The notes beneath the pieces are model-generated. The model was given only the letters and a program-made list of their open reading frames with translations. It was not told the DNA's origin and ran no database searches. From assembly GCA_013400975.1 (NCBI GenBank), contig WBMZ01012048.1:33081-97080 (forward strand): a stretch of DNA of 64,000 nt, read 5' to 3'. Below are positions 27,051-44,009 of this stretch, one piece after another (the stretch's first letter is position 1; each line of letters starts with the position of its first letter). Both the position numbers and the translations under genes were made by a program. The stretch comes from Atrichornis clamosus (lineage: Eukaryota; Chordata; Aves; Passeriformes; Menuridae).

Positions 27051-28656
27051 TCTTTGGGTTCTGTTATACTGAGATGAGACTATGTTGTTGTAAGGATTCC
27101 TCTTGATGATAAAACCCCCCATGAGCCTGTGGCAATCATTGAGTCTGGGTGTTTGTGATTCTGTGTAGTAACAGACTGAGATCTCATAAGTGGTAAATTT
27201 AAAACTAGCAACAATTTTCATAAAGAGCACTACCAGATTACAAAGACTCTTTCTGCAGAAGTGGACTCCCTGCCAATCTTGCAGCTGATATAATGTGCAG
27301 TGATGATTTACCGAGCTCAGAAAGAATTAAACGATCAATAAAATGACAGACCTGGTACATTTTCAAAGCATCTGGTAAGATCTCATGGAAATGTCTTGGC
27401 TACTACATGTTCAGTCAGAGAGATAGAAATGGGGAAGAGTCCATGATCACCTTGTAGTATTTCACTGAATGCCTCAGAAGAGCAGATGGGGATAGTGAGC
27501 AGTGAATAAGGTAAGCATTTATCTACTTGGAGTTTTGCATGGACCCTTTTCTGGACTGGCACTTCTTTAATATCCTTACAGATCTATGTAAAAATTTGTT
27601 GTTTTCTTGTCTGTTTACAGTTTATGGTTAGCTAAATTACATAAATAACTTTTTTCTGTGTGCTCAGGTGAACACATCCTAGAGATGCCAGAGTTTAAGT
27701 ACTCTGTGAAAAGCAACCCCCTAGCCTTACATATAATATGTAGTTTTATATTTCCTATCCAGAAATTGAGACACCTAGAATCTCTAGTGAGTCCTCAAAG
27801 TCTCTGTTGCTGCATCTGCTTTTTTTCTTTTCATGTCTGCTTTCTGTGTAGTTTTTGAGTGACTGATAGCCATAAAAATTATGAAAAAAAATCCAGCCAA
27901 GTAAGACTTGTTTTGAGGAAAAGTAGAAGAAAAATAAAAAGTATTTAGGTCCAAACTGATCGACTTGTTTGTCCATCTTTTAGATGCATTTACTTAGTCC
28001 AATTCGATCTTTTTTTCTGTTCTGCCACAGTCGTAATGTCTAGCAATGTAAGCTGCTCGTCTTTGAAAATGGAATTCACCTTTAAATGTGCTTAGACTAG
28101 AAAAAATATGCCTGGTGAGGTCATTTTCAGAGCAAGAGTTAATGCATCATGCAAACAGCTAAATAAAGGTTACAATCTGAGTGGAATTATTCAGAGCTCA
28201 GGGAAAAATCTGGCATTTGCAGTCTGTCACTGGGTTTGAGAAGTCTGGCTCTCTCGATGTCACTGTCACTCGGGAGACATCCTCTTTCTGTGTGGCAGTA
28301 AGGGAGGGGACTGCAGTGCTGAATGATCTTCCTGTAAAAACAGCAAAAACAGGAGCGATGGGAAGTGTCATGTGTGAGGAATGTGTGGAATGAGGGGTGA
28401 GTATGAGCCTGTCTTTGTCCAGTTTTCACAGAGTGACTTTATGGGTGTAAATAGCTACCCTTCCACCTAGGTCTCTTTTCCTCTTCTTGGCTAAAGAGCC
28501 AGGGTCAGCACAGCAACTGATCCCTGGAGGATCTTTGCATGGGGGGCTATGAGGAGTCATGTGCCTCTTGAGACCCCTCAGTTAAGTATGGCAAGTTTTG
28601 GGCCCTCTCTGGCAAGGTCTCCTTGACCTTCTTTTCCACCAACATCCCTGGGAGTT

Positions 28657-28678
28657 GAGTGTGTCACTTCGGGGCAGG
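28657..28678 (+). repeat. Second copy of the 22-base exact repeat
   Basis: Identical to 21477-21498. Flanking sequence shows no further alignment by eye. Confidence 0.6.
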
Positions 28679-29897
28679 ATACACCCAAGTCAGGGTGTAG
28701 ATGGTGATAGAGCCAGGATAAGAATGCATCACTGTCAATGCCTGGGCTTTTTTAAAGTTGGCAATCTCCATAGCGGTGCTGTGCTAAGATTTTGGGGTTT
28801 TTTGCATTTTGTTTCCTTGTTTTGTTTCTATAAGCCAAGTGCTTGGCTGATTGCACAGGAAATCAACTGCTACAGGCATTCACTTCGATGGGCAAATTTT
28901 AAACGAGTCACCAGGGACTGGCTGCTGCTGAGTTCAAAGGGAAAGAGACATCCAAAAACTCTAGCCAATTCAAGTTATGGTGGGAAATATCAGATACAAA
29001 GAGGAGAAAACTGAAGGCACAATAGGGTGAAAGACTGATACAGCTTGATTTTCCTGTCCATAATTGGTCAGATTGAGGTGAGATTGGTCAGATTTGGGTG
29101 AGGTTGGAACAGAGATTTAAAAAAAAAAAACCTGACCAAAACCCAAACCAAAACCAGATAAAATCACCATAATTTTGCTAAGAGAAGCTTGCTAAGGGAT
29201 GTTTGTTGAACATTAGGAAACATGCTCTGGTGTTGGTGTTCTATGAATTGTGTACAATGATCTGGGGAAAGTTAATATGGTACTTGACAAAATATTGGGA
29301 AAAGTGTCAGAAAGAATAGTTCCATGCAGGGCAGAAGGTGAGCAAAAGCTAAGCTCCTACATTCATTCCTCTTTTTTATCTTTTCCCAGTGATTACAAGG
29401 GTTCCCAGGCTAAGAAAACTGCAAGAGAAGCACCCACCCCTCCAAAGCAGAGTCAAGGTAAAGAGTTTGTGTTCATAAAAGTGTTAAAAAAAGAGGGGGG
29501 GGGAAATTTCAAGGGAAAGAATGGAAGTCTAAATTTGGGTGTTTCTTCCCCCCAGCACACATATGAGCAGCAGAGACTCCTGAAAAGAAGACTAGAGAAA
29601 GATTGCCATCTTCTGGAAGGATAAATGTCTGCCATTATTCAGAATACTAAATCTGCTATATGCATATTTTTGAAACCAGAGCATATTTCTGATAAATTTA
29701 TTTCCCAACCTGAATTCTTATCCATATAAAACTAATTCAATCTCATTTAATCAATATATATGCTGTGAACCCAGCTTTAGAAACTGACATAAATTTTGGG
29801 TTTTAATGATGCTCTCATCAAGCTTCAAATTGGGAAGGTGTTAAGGATTATCAGTAGAGAGATGGACTTTATCTATTCTTGAGCCTGTAAGCCAGGC

Positions 29898-29920
29898 TTT
29901 TTTTTTTTTTTTTTTTTTTT
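29898..29920. repeat. Poly(T) tract, 23 bases
   Basis: Uninterrupted T run. It could be the tail of an antisense retrocopy, but no coding match lies immediately to its left. Confidence 0.85.
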
Positions 29921-32040
29921 AACTGAGCATTTAGAAGTCAAATTTAAGGTGTACAGATGTGGAGAGACTGAAAAATGAAAGGAAAAAAGAAATCACTCTC
30001 CTTTTAAACAGCATCAAGCATTGTTCTACCTACTTCAGTAAATTAAGTACATGTGTTTCAGACAGAATATTTTTATTAATCAAAAACCTGCAGGCAGTCC
30101 ATGGAGTACACAGACATTTAGCATTGCTTTCAGTTAGTCCGTCTTAGAAATGATTATCTATATTAGACGAGTTTATGCAGTGACTGGGATTAAAATAACC
30201 ACCGAGCTACTGCCCGTTCTGCTCAGGGCAGGAAGGGTCAGGAGCCTGTGTTAGCACAGCCTGTGTACTGGACTGTGAACTTGTTGGCTCCATCTGCTGC
30301 CTGTGCTGTGCGGGGCTGTCACAGGCTGTGCTGTCACCCAGAGCTATTCCTGCACCTGCCCCGGCCTCTGGGCTCTGGTGTCAGATGTGGGGGATGAGAG
30401 TGGATGGACACTGGTGTCCTCTGTCTTGGCAGAGCAGCATGGCAGGCATGCAGGGAATCTGCAGTGGTGGTGGGAGCTTCACCTCCTTGGCCCTGGGCAA
30501 AGTCTGTGTCTCCCTTGCAGTTGATTCAATGCTGCTCTGCTCCATGGCCTCTAGTGCATTCTCATAAGAGAGGATGTCATTCTTACTTTTCACTGTTTTG
30601 ATACCACACAAAGGGTGTCAATACTTTCAGGTATTATGGGAACCTTTAAATTTTCAGGACAAGAGCTCAGAGGGACTTTGTGTGAGTGTGAATCTCTGTC
30701 TCTTCTTACTAGGTTCCCAAATTCATTCAATGCAAACCTGCTGGGAGATGGGATTCCCAGTGAACTTCACATTTTGGTAAAAGCTGCCTCTACAAGGGAC
30801 ACTGCAGTCTACCTAATTCTCCCATCCTTTGAGTATTGGACATGACTTGTCACTGTTTCACATGGCTCCTTCATAGTGGTGATACCATGATGTCAGTCTG
30901 CCACTCAGCAGCTCTTCTGCTGAAGGGCTTCTTTTGGCATCAAAATTTCCCCAAGTGCCCATGGGGAGAGCTGCATTGGTATGTCTTCAGGGACTGAAAT
31001 CCTCAGTCCTCAAAGCAGATGCAGTTGCATAAACTTTCCTCTCCCCATTTTTTTCTTCTGCCCTTTCTGCAACTGTCAGGTCTGGTCAGGAAGACATCCT
31101 AGGGCTGGGACACTTTTGGTCTTTGCCATTCTGCTGAGACAATGCACAGGGCAAGGGGTGACCTGATGCCAAGGGTGCTGGCAGTTTCCAAGCTAAGGTC
31201 ACTCATCCCCTCTAGCATTGGCCAGAGAGCTGCCAGCTCGCTCCATACAAGCTCCCAAACAGCTACTGCTAGGGGATGGCTGGAATATTTCTGTGTTTTA
31301 GAGAAACTTTCTACACAGTCAATACAGGTCACTTTTCTGAACTTAATCCCAACCCGCAGCACCAATCACTTCCCATATAATCTCCCAGAACAGCTGTGCT
31401 GTGATTGCATTGTGGATTACAAAATGACCATTTTCCACAAAACAGCTGCTGGTCACAGGGATAGCATTTAATGATCACTGGGGAGGCGAGGGAGGAGGGG
31501 ACAAGACAAAGGAGAAAGGGGTTTGCAGCAACTGGGTTTCTCGGAGGATGTAGAGATGAGCAAAACAGCAGACAAAGCGTGAGTCCCATTTCTGTGCTGT
31601 TCATCCAAATTAGCAGGACTTCAAAGACTTGCTGCTAAGGTAAAAATCAACTATCTTTCCTTTTGGGGCTATCTAGATATCATGGTCAGTTACTACCAGT
31701 GAGTGCTTGGCTTTTGTGGAGGGAAGCTTTTCTGACAAAGTTTTCAGGAAGTGGTTCAGATTTGCTTTTCATTCCCTATGTCCTCTGCATCCTTGATCCA
31801 CTTCCTTCTTCTGACTCATTTGTTTCTTGTACTTTTTATGTCTTTTCCCTTACACTTTTCCTGAAATTATATGGCCTTTCAACTACTGTCATAAATCAAC
31901 TGGAGAGAATATTTTTCCCACCCTTGAAGATTTAAATTAGAAAGACAATTTTTGTCAATATTGTGAGTGGAATTTTTTGTTAAATAAAAACATAAGCAAC
32001 CCAAAACCTGATGACAGAAAATCTTATAATCAAGCATTGA

Positions 32041-32064
32041 TGAAAAACTGAAAAACTGAAAAAC
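32041..32064. repeat. Three tandem copies of TGAAAAAC
   Basis: Perfect short octamer array, with a fourth partial unit just upstream. Confidence 0.85.
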
Positions 32065-33214
32065 TTTGTGTGCTGAAGGTTTCTATTTACAGGTGAAAAA
32101 TTATGTTTTTGAGGAGAGTAATTTTATCTATAATTTCCTTTTCAGTCATAAGCCAAATTTTCCACTGAAATAACTTTCAGTGAGAAATTTGCCACTAACC
32201 TGAGCCAGAAACTCTTCCTAGTAGGTGTCTGCTCTGCCAAAATGGTGATTACCCACATACTTTCAGATCACAAAAGTCATTAGTTATGGCATCACTAAGA
32301 TTTTACCATCTCCAGGGTACAGCTTTTCCATTGCTGAAAGAAACACTCTGGTGAAGAGACAAAAGAAGTCAGAGTATGAAACAATACAGGAAAATTTCAG
32401 GAACTGAGTATTTTCTTGCTTTCAATGAGGGTGTTCTGGGTCAGACACTGCTTTCTCAGTGTGATGAGATGGTAATAAGGTCCTGCTTTTCAAGAGGAGC
32501 TTCAGCACCATCTTTATTGATTGTGTTTCCGGGCTTACTGTTTAGCAGAAAAAATTCTAACCACTTTTAGCTGTGGTGCAGTCACAAACAATGCAAAGCT
32601 TGGTCTCGTATTGTTTATTTATAGTGGTGTCCACAGAATGCTGGGTCTTTCTCTCACACTCAGTGTTAGTGAGTCAGCCAAAGTTAAGTGAAGAGGACCA
32701 GCAGCAGGCAACGTCTGTACAAACTGACTCTATTCATGGGTAAATAGATTTTGAGAGTCATAAATAGAAAAGGGTGGGAGTATCTGGATGAAGTTGTGCC
32801 AAACATAGGGAGTGTCATGTGGGAAGAGACATGCATTGATTACATGAAAGTTGATGTGTGGGTAGATGACATCTAATCAATCCATGGAGTGATATTTTGG
32901 GGTTCCCAAAAGTCAGTGCAGGGTTTTGCAGGAACCCTAAAGTCTTAAGCTTCCCTCTGAGTGACAAAGTCCACAGCACCCTGGTTCACAAACTGCGTTC
33001 TAAATTACTCTTAATGATGAGATGAAACCGGTAAGAATGTTTGTGGCAATGCTCGCTCTTTACATATAAAAAAACCCCTTTGGCTATTTGTGTGAAAGCA
33101 GAGACGCTGTCATCCCAACAGCCTACCAAATTTCTGGTGTGCAGATCAGGGCTCAGGCAGGAGGTGCTGCTTGGGGCTTGGACTCAAGCTGCCAGGTCTG
33201 GATAGCTGGGTGTC

Positions 33215-33370
33215 CTCTCTGAGCAGGTCACTGCTTTGATGTATGACCTTCAGCCAAATGAGAACATTTTCCTGCCTTTCCCCACTGTGAAATCACTGTG
33301 CTCTCTACCTCCCTAGGTACAGTAATGAACTACCTGAAAAAGTGTTTTGGGACACTTGGTATGAAGATTT
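33215..33370 (+). repeat. Possible CORE-SINE/MIR-like fragment
   Basis: The order GTATGACCTTCAGCCAAATG, CCTGCCTTTCCCCACTGTG, then GTGTTTTGGGACACTTGGTA recalls the tail half of MIR-type SINEs. The match is weak and unverified. It ends about 425 bases before the GSG1 start codon. Confidence 0.35.
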
Positions 33371-33794
33371 CTCATTTAGTTGGAGAAAGCATTCCTTGTG
33401 TTTCATGTAAAGGCAACACATGGTATTTGGGGAAGTTGTTTAACAGTTTTTCCCTATCATCTCTGAGATGAAGTGAATGTGATGTTCCTTTTGCTTTGCT
33501 CATGTGCTCAGACACCTCAATGCACTCAGCCCTGCTATGTCTACTGGGTCACTCTCTCTTCCCCAGTGCAGATATTCAGCATACTTTGAAATGGTTGAAG
33601 ATGACCTATTGGTCCACTGCCCTGGCTTTCAAGAAATGGTTCTTCCATGCTGGGTGAGCTGTTAGAGGATATCGTGCGAAGGGCAGAGTGCTCATAATTC
33701 CTCCCCACAGATGCATACTGGAAAAAGGTGGGATTCCTAAGGCTAAGTGGGACAAGTGGCTGGTGTGACGGCCCCTCCTATTTGTGTGTTGTAG
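33371..33794 (+). other. GSG1: GSG1 upstream region
   Basis: This may hold the GSG1 promoter or the end of a 5' UTR intron. No TATA box or CpG island is evident. The last 25 bases are pyrimidine-rich and end in TAG, like a splice acceptor. Confidence 0.4.
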
Positions 33795-40535
<6,741 letters not shown>

Positions 40536-41045
40536 GCATGAGTGTACAGGGACAGAGCAGTGGGGTTTGGGAGTCACAAGAGCTCTGAACCAAATACTGG
40601 CACCACTGTTCACAGGTTTTGGGGAGCTCTTCTTTTCTCCACAGTTTAGGGAGTGAGGAGGTGGGCACTGGGTCAGGGCAACTACAGTGCTAACAGTAGC
40701 AGGTCCTTCCTTATCATACATAGTGCGATGGGTTCCCTCAGCTGGCAAGGGTGAAACTGGAGGGACATGTTGGTGCCAGCTGTCTCCAAGCACTTTCAGA
40801 CAGAGTTGAGGCAATGTCCTAATCCCAGTATTGCACTTGGGAATAGACAGTCAGCACCATCCAGATGGCAAATTGCACTGCTGGGTGGTCACATTGACCT
40901 TCTACGCCTCCAGTTCAGTGCTATGGTGAAGGGCATCAGTGTTCATATTGGTCGGCTGTCACCCTCTCTGCACACCCTATTTATTCGTAATTTCCACGCC
41001 CAAACTCTTCTCCCTGCCCCCAGATTAAAAGTCCTGCTGCAGTAG
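40536..41045 (+). other. GSG1: GSG1 predicted 3' UTR
   Basis: This is sequence after the GSG1 stop up to the first plausible poly(A) hexamer. No AATAAA occurs between the stop and 41340 on the plus strand, so the 3' end rests on a variant signal and is tentative. Confidence 0.45.
41024..41029 (+). terminator. GSG1: Candidate poly(A) signal of GSG1 (ATTAAA)
   Basis: This is the second most common vertebrate hexamer, about 490 bases after the GSG1 stop. It is the only good candidate seen in this interval. A single ATTAAA can occur by chance. Confidence 0.35.
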
Positions 41046-41354
41046 GAATGGGAGGTAGCTTTCAGACATCTCTCCCCTCCTCTTTCCTATCTGTAATGAT
41101 TCCCAAATGCTCCCTTCTTGCTTTTTGCTCAAAAATCTCCCATTCTGAGGTACTTTGCTGTCTGCCTCTTTTTACTATTTCTTCACAACCTTTAGGAATA
41201 TGGCTGGACTTCTGCTTTTTTACTCTATTCATCTGTTGCTTTTAGCCCATTGTAAAAATATTGCAAGCAACCCCCAAACCAAAACCCCAAGCAAATTTAC
41301 AATCTCTCAAAGGTGAAACACTGGTTCACACGACACATGATGCTGTACACAGTA

Positions 41355-41360
41355 TTTATT
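41355..41360 (-). terminator. FAM234B: Candidate distal poly(A) signal of FAM234B (AATAAA)
   Basis: The minus strand reads AATAAA, followed about 15-30 bases later by a GT-rich stretch (TGTGTCGTGTG), the usual arrangement for cleavage and polyadenylation. Confidence 0.55.
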
Positions 41361-41411
41361 TTGCTTCACTGCAGTTCAAATACATTTTCCCAACAATATA
41401 CAGACAGACTC

Positions 41412-41417
41412 TTTATT
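41412..41417 (-). terminator. FAM234B: Candidate proximal poly(A) signal of FAM234B (AATAAA)
   Basis: This is a second minus-strand AATAAA, 57 bases before the distal one. Either or both could be used. An ATTAAA also lies at 41481-41486 on the same strand. Confidence 0.4.
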
Positions 41418-42829
41418 CACAGTGGGGAGGGGGCGTGGGCAGAGTGAATTCACATTATGGAGGAGCTAACATTACTGCACTTTAATATCAGTTCTCTCAA
41501 AAAGAACCTCAGAAGAGTAGCTACTTAGGTAACAGCCACTTCACCTTTCCCAGCAAGGTGGTGGCTGGACAGGAGGGAAGAGGCACTCCTGTTCAATCCC
41601 TCATATGTTACTGGTCCTCAGACTTTCAGCCCTATTATGCAGCTCTATTAACTGACTACATGCTATATAAACACTAAACCCTGTCTGGATGAAAATGCCA
41701 GGCCTAGAGCCTTTGCTACAGTTGTGCTAATATATACAAAGCTATTTACACGAAAATACCATTAAACATATACAAACGGTTCACAGTCTCTGACATTAGA
41801 GAGCAGGGCCCAAGGACCAGCCCTGGGGCTTGCAGCTAATCCTGAAGGGCTATCCTGGAAGCTTTATATAGAGATGCGGGATGATGGAGAGGGTGACACA
41901 GCAAGGAGAGGCGTCAAGAGCCGAGGAGAACAAACCCATGGTTAAGGTGCCCATCTGGAAGGAGGGTCAAAGTCTGCTGTCACCTCACTACTCACTGGGA
42001 AATGTGGGGAGGCTGGAAGGGCACATGCCAGACTGAAGAGTCCTTTGCAATCTTCATCGCAGCCTGGCTCTGCCTAGTATCAAAGGCCAGACCTAGAAAG
42101 ACATACTGGGAAAACAGTTCCTATATTGTTGCCCTTAACTGTGGGGAACTGCTGGGGCATCAAAGTGGTTCCTTTTTATATGGTCATTTCTATTACAAGA
42201 AAATTCATTCAGATGGTTTTCAAATGCAACATAGGAGAATGATGGCACACTCTGGGGCACAGTTCAAAACACTAAACACACTGTGGGCAAATGTGTTCCA
42301 GGGGTAGTGTGTTCCTCCTGGAGCTGCACACAGGGCTGGGCTGGCAAGGGAATGGCAATATTGAGCCCAAAACAGGGTTAAAATGCACAGAAAAGCTTTC
42401 CAGATCTGTTTCTGTCTGAGCATCTAAATCCTGAAGCAGTGGTGTAAGAATCAGTTTTTCTGTGACTAGATTGAGTGATCTCTCCAGTGACAGTCAGGAT
42501 CTGTTGGGCATCTATCCCAAGAAGGCTGTGACACATTTGCAAAGGGGGACTCTGCCCACTGGACTGCAGTGTGATTTTACAGTGACAATTTGGGTTCATA
42601 CAAAGCTTAGGGATGGAGAGAAGTACTCTCACTTCTACATCACCCAGATGCACCTGTCCTGAACTTGGAACTGGGAAAGAAGTACACAAGTGCAAGGGGC
42701 TGGCAAATGCCGTGGGGACCGTGTTTCTCTAGATCAGATAATTCACCCAGACAGCTAGTTTGTCTGTGAGTTTGGTGACAGTATGGAGAAGAGGACTGAG
42801 AGCAGAAGGGGTTGTAGATAAGACATAGC

Positions 42830-42945
42830 CCTGCAGAAGCCAGAGGCTTCTCTCCAAAAATAAAAAGATTAAAGCATGTGGTGTCCTTTAGCCACACCAC
42901 TTGCCTTGACTCATCATAGCCTGCTCTAGGTGTAGAGCTTGTTAG
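42830..42945 (-). pseudogene. Decayed partial copy of the last FAM234B exon
   Basis: This minus-strand segment matches part of the last FAM234B exon (about 43805-43925), including a 14-base identical run (CCTTGACTCATCAT on the plus strand) and a 13-base run (GTGGTGTCCTTTA). Over the best 54 bases I count roughly 45 matches. The copy has a one-base deletion relative to the exon between those runs, so the reading frame breaks. It lacks a stop-to-stop frame matching the protein and is a dead fragment. Confidence 0.65.
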
Positions 42946-43007
42946 ACTGCTTGGGAATACTGTTTGGACATAAAAAGGTGTGTCCTAAATCTCATTCATA
43001 AATTAAA

Positions 43008-43090
43008 CATACAAAAAATATACATATATTGTATAAATTAACACACATATATATAAAGCCTGATTTTATATATATATGTATATAAATTCT
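43008..43090. repeat. AT-rich low-complexity stretch
   Basis: Alternating TATA and ATAA runs with little complexity, inside the predicted FAM234B 3' UTR. Confidence 0.7.
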
Positions 43091-43758
43091 AAATTCACAT
43101 TTCTGTGTTACCTGGAAGGAAGCATGCAAGAACAGCATATGGAGGGGTAGTTGCTGAAAAAGGTTCCTCTGGTATAGAACAGGTCTGCCTAGGACAAACC
43201 TGCCTCCAGCAGCATTCCCCAGATAGCTGAAAAAAGGGGAAGTGCTTTTAGGCCCCCTTCCCTCTATGTAGCAGTTTTCCTGAAGATACACAGAGCAGCT
43301 TCCTATATTCCCCATACAGGCCACAGGTCCAACCAACATCTGAGGAAGCACCAGGCTAGAACTGGAGAAGGAAAGGCAAACAAACATTAAAGCCAAAATC
43401 TATTATCATCCAGTCTGGTAAAGCAGTAGTTCACAAGTCAGCAACAGAACCTGGACACAACTATGTGGAGGACCCTTGTTTGCCCATGTCAAAGTAAGTG
43501 ATCTCGGTCCCACCTCTCTGATCCCTCTACAAGTCTCTAAGTCTCTTATGATCATCATGCCTGTTTCTTTCTAAGATCCTGTGCTGTGTTCACTGCCAAA
43601 GTACATCTTTGCCTCACAATCTGTCCAGCTTATGCCCAAAGGGGCAGCCAGTCATCTTGCAAACAGTCTCTGCATCCCACCAGTCTCTTTGCATCTCAGA
43701 GAGCACCTGAACTGTGTCTGTAGGGAAGAGATCAGATGTTTTCAAAGGACTGAATTCA

Positions 43759-44009
43759 TTAGGGATTCCTGCACAATCTCACCTTTTGCGGAAAGTCAAC
43801 AAATTTCAGCCGGGCAAGAAATCGCCTCACTTCTCCACGGCTGATTTTCGGAGTGGTGGTGTCCTTTAACCACACCATTCGACCTTGACTCATCATGGCC
43901 CACTTCAGGCCCAGCTTGCTGACCGAGAGAAATCCTGGCTGCTTTTCAGAGGTTGCAGTTGTTGTCACAGTGATGTGAAATGCATCCTTTTGGAGATCAT
44001 TAATTCCAA
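43759..44009 (-). CDS. FAM234B: FAM234B last exon in view ([11 protein letters not shown] to stop)
   Basis: The acceptor is GATGGACCAG and the open frame runs 83 residues to TAA (43759-43761). It encodes [36 protein letters not shown] and [18 protein letters not shown]. After K the family similarity ends, and the last seven residues (VRLCRNP) are read through a strong donor-like AAAAG|GTGAGA at 43783/43782. The true C-terminus could therefore lie on a further exon. Confidence 0.88.

Larger units (their letters stand above)
27051..33214. other. Intergenic, no supported gene
   Basis: AT-rich non-coding sequence with a 23-base poly(T), the TGAAAAAC triplet repeat and the second copy of the 22-base repeat. 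Confidence 0.6.
41340..43758 (-). other. FAM234B: FAM234B predicted 3' UTR
   Basis: This is minus-strand sequence from the stop codon down to the AATAAA hexamers near 41.4 kb. It holds no other convincing gene. It contains an AT-rich stretch at about 43008-43090 and a decayed copy of the last coding exon at about 42830-42945. Its length of about 2.4 kb is an estimate from the hexamers. Confidence 0.5.

Noticed and set aside
42640..42900. 86-codon minus-strand frame beginning VWLKDTT like FAM234B
   Set aside because: The similarity comes from the partial duplicate of the last FAM234B exon. The frame diverges at once and is not a separate gene.
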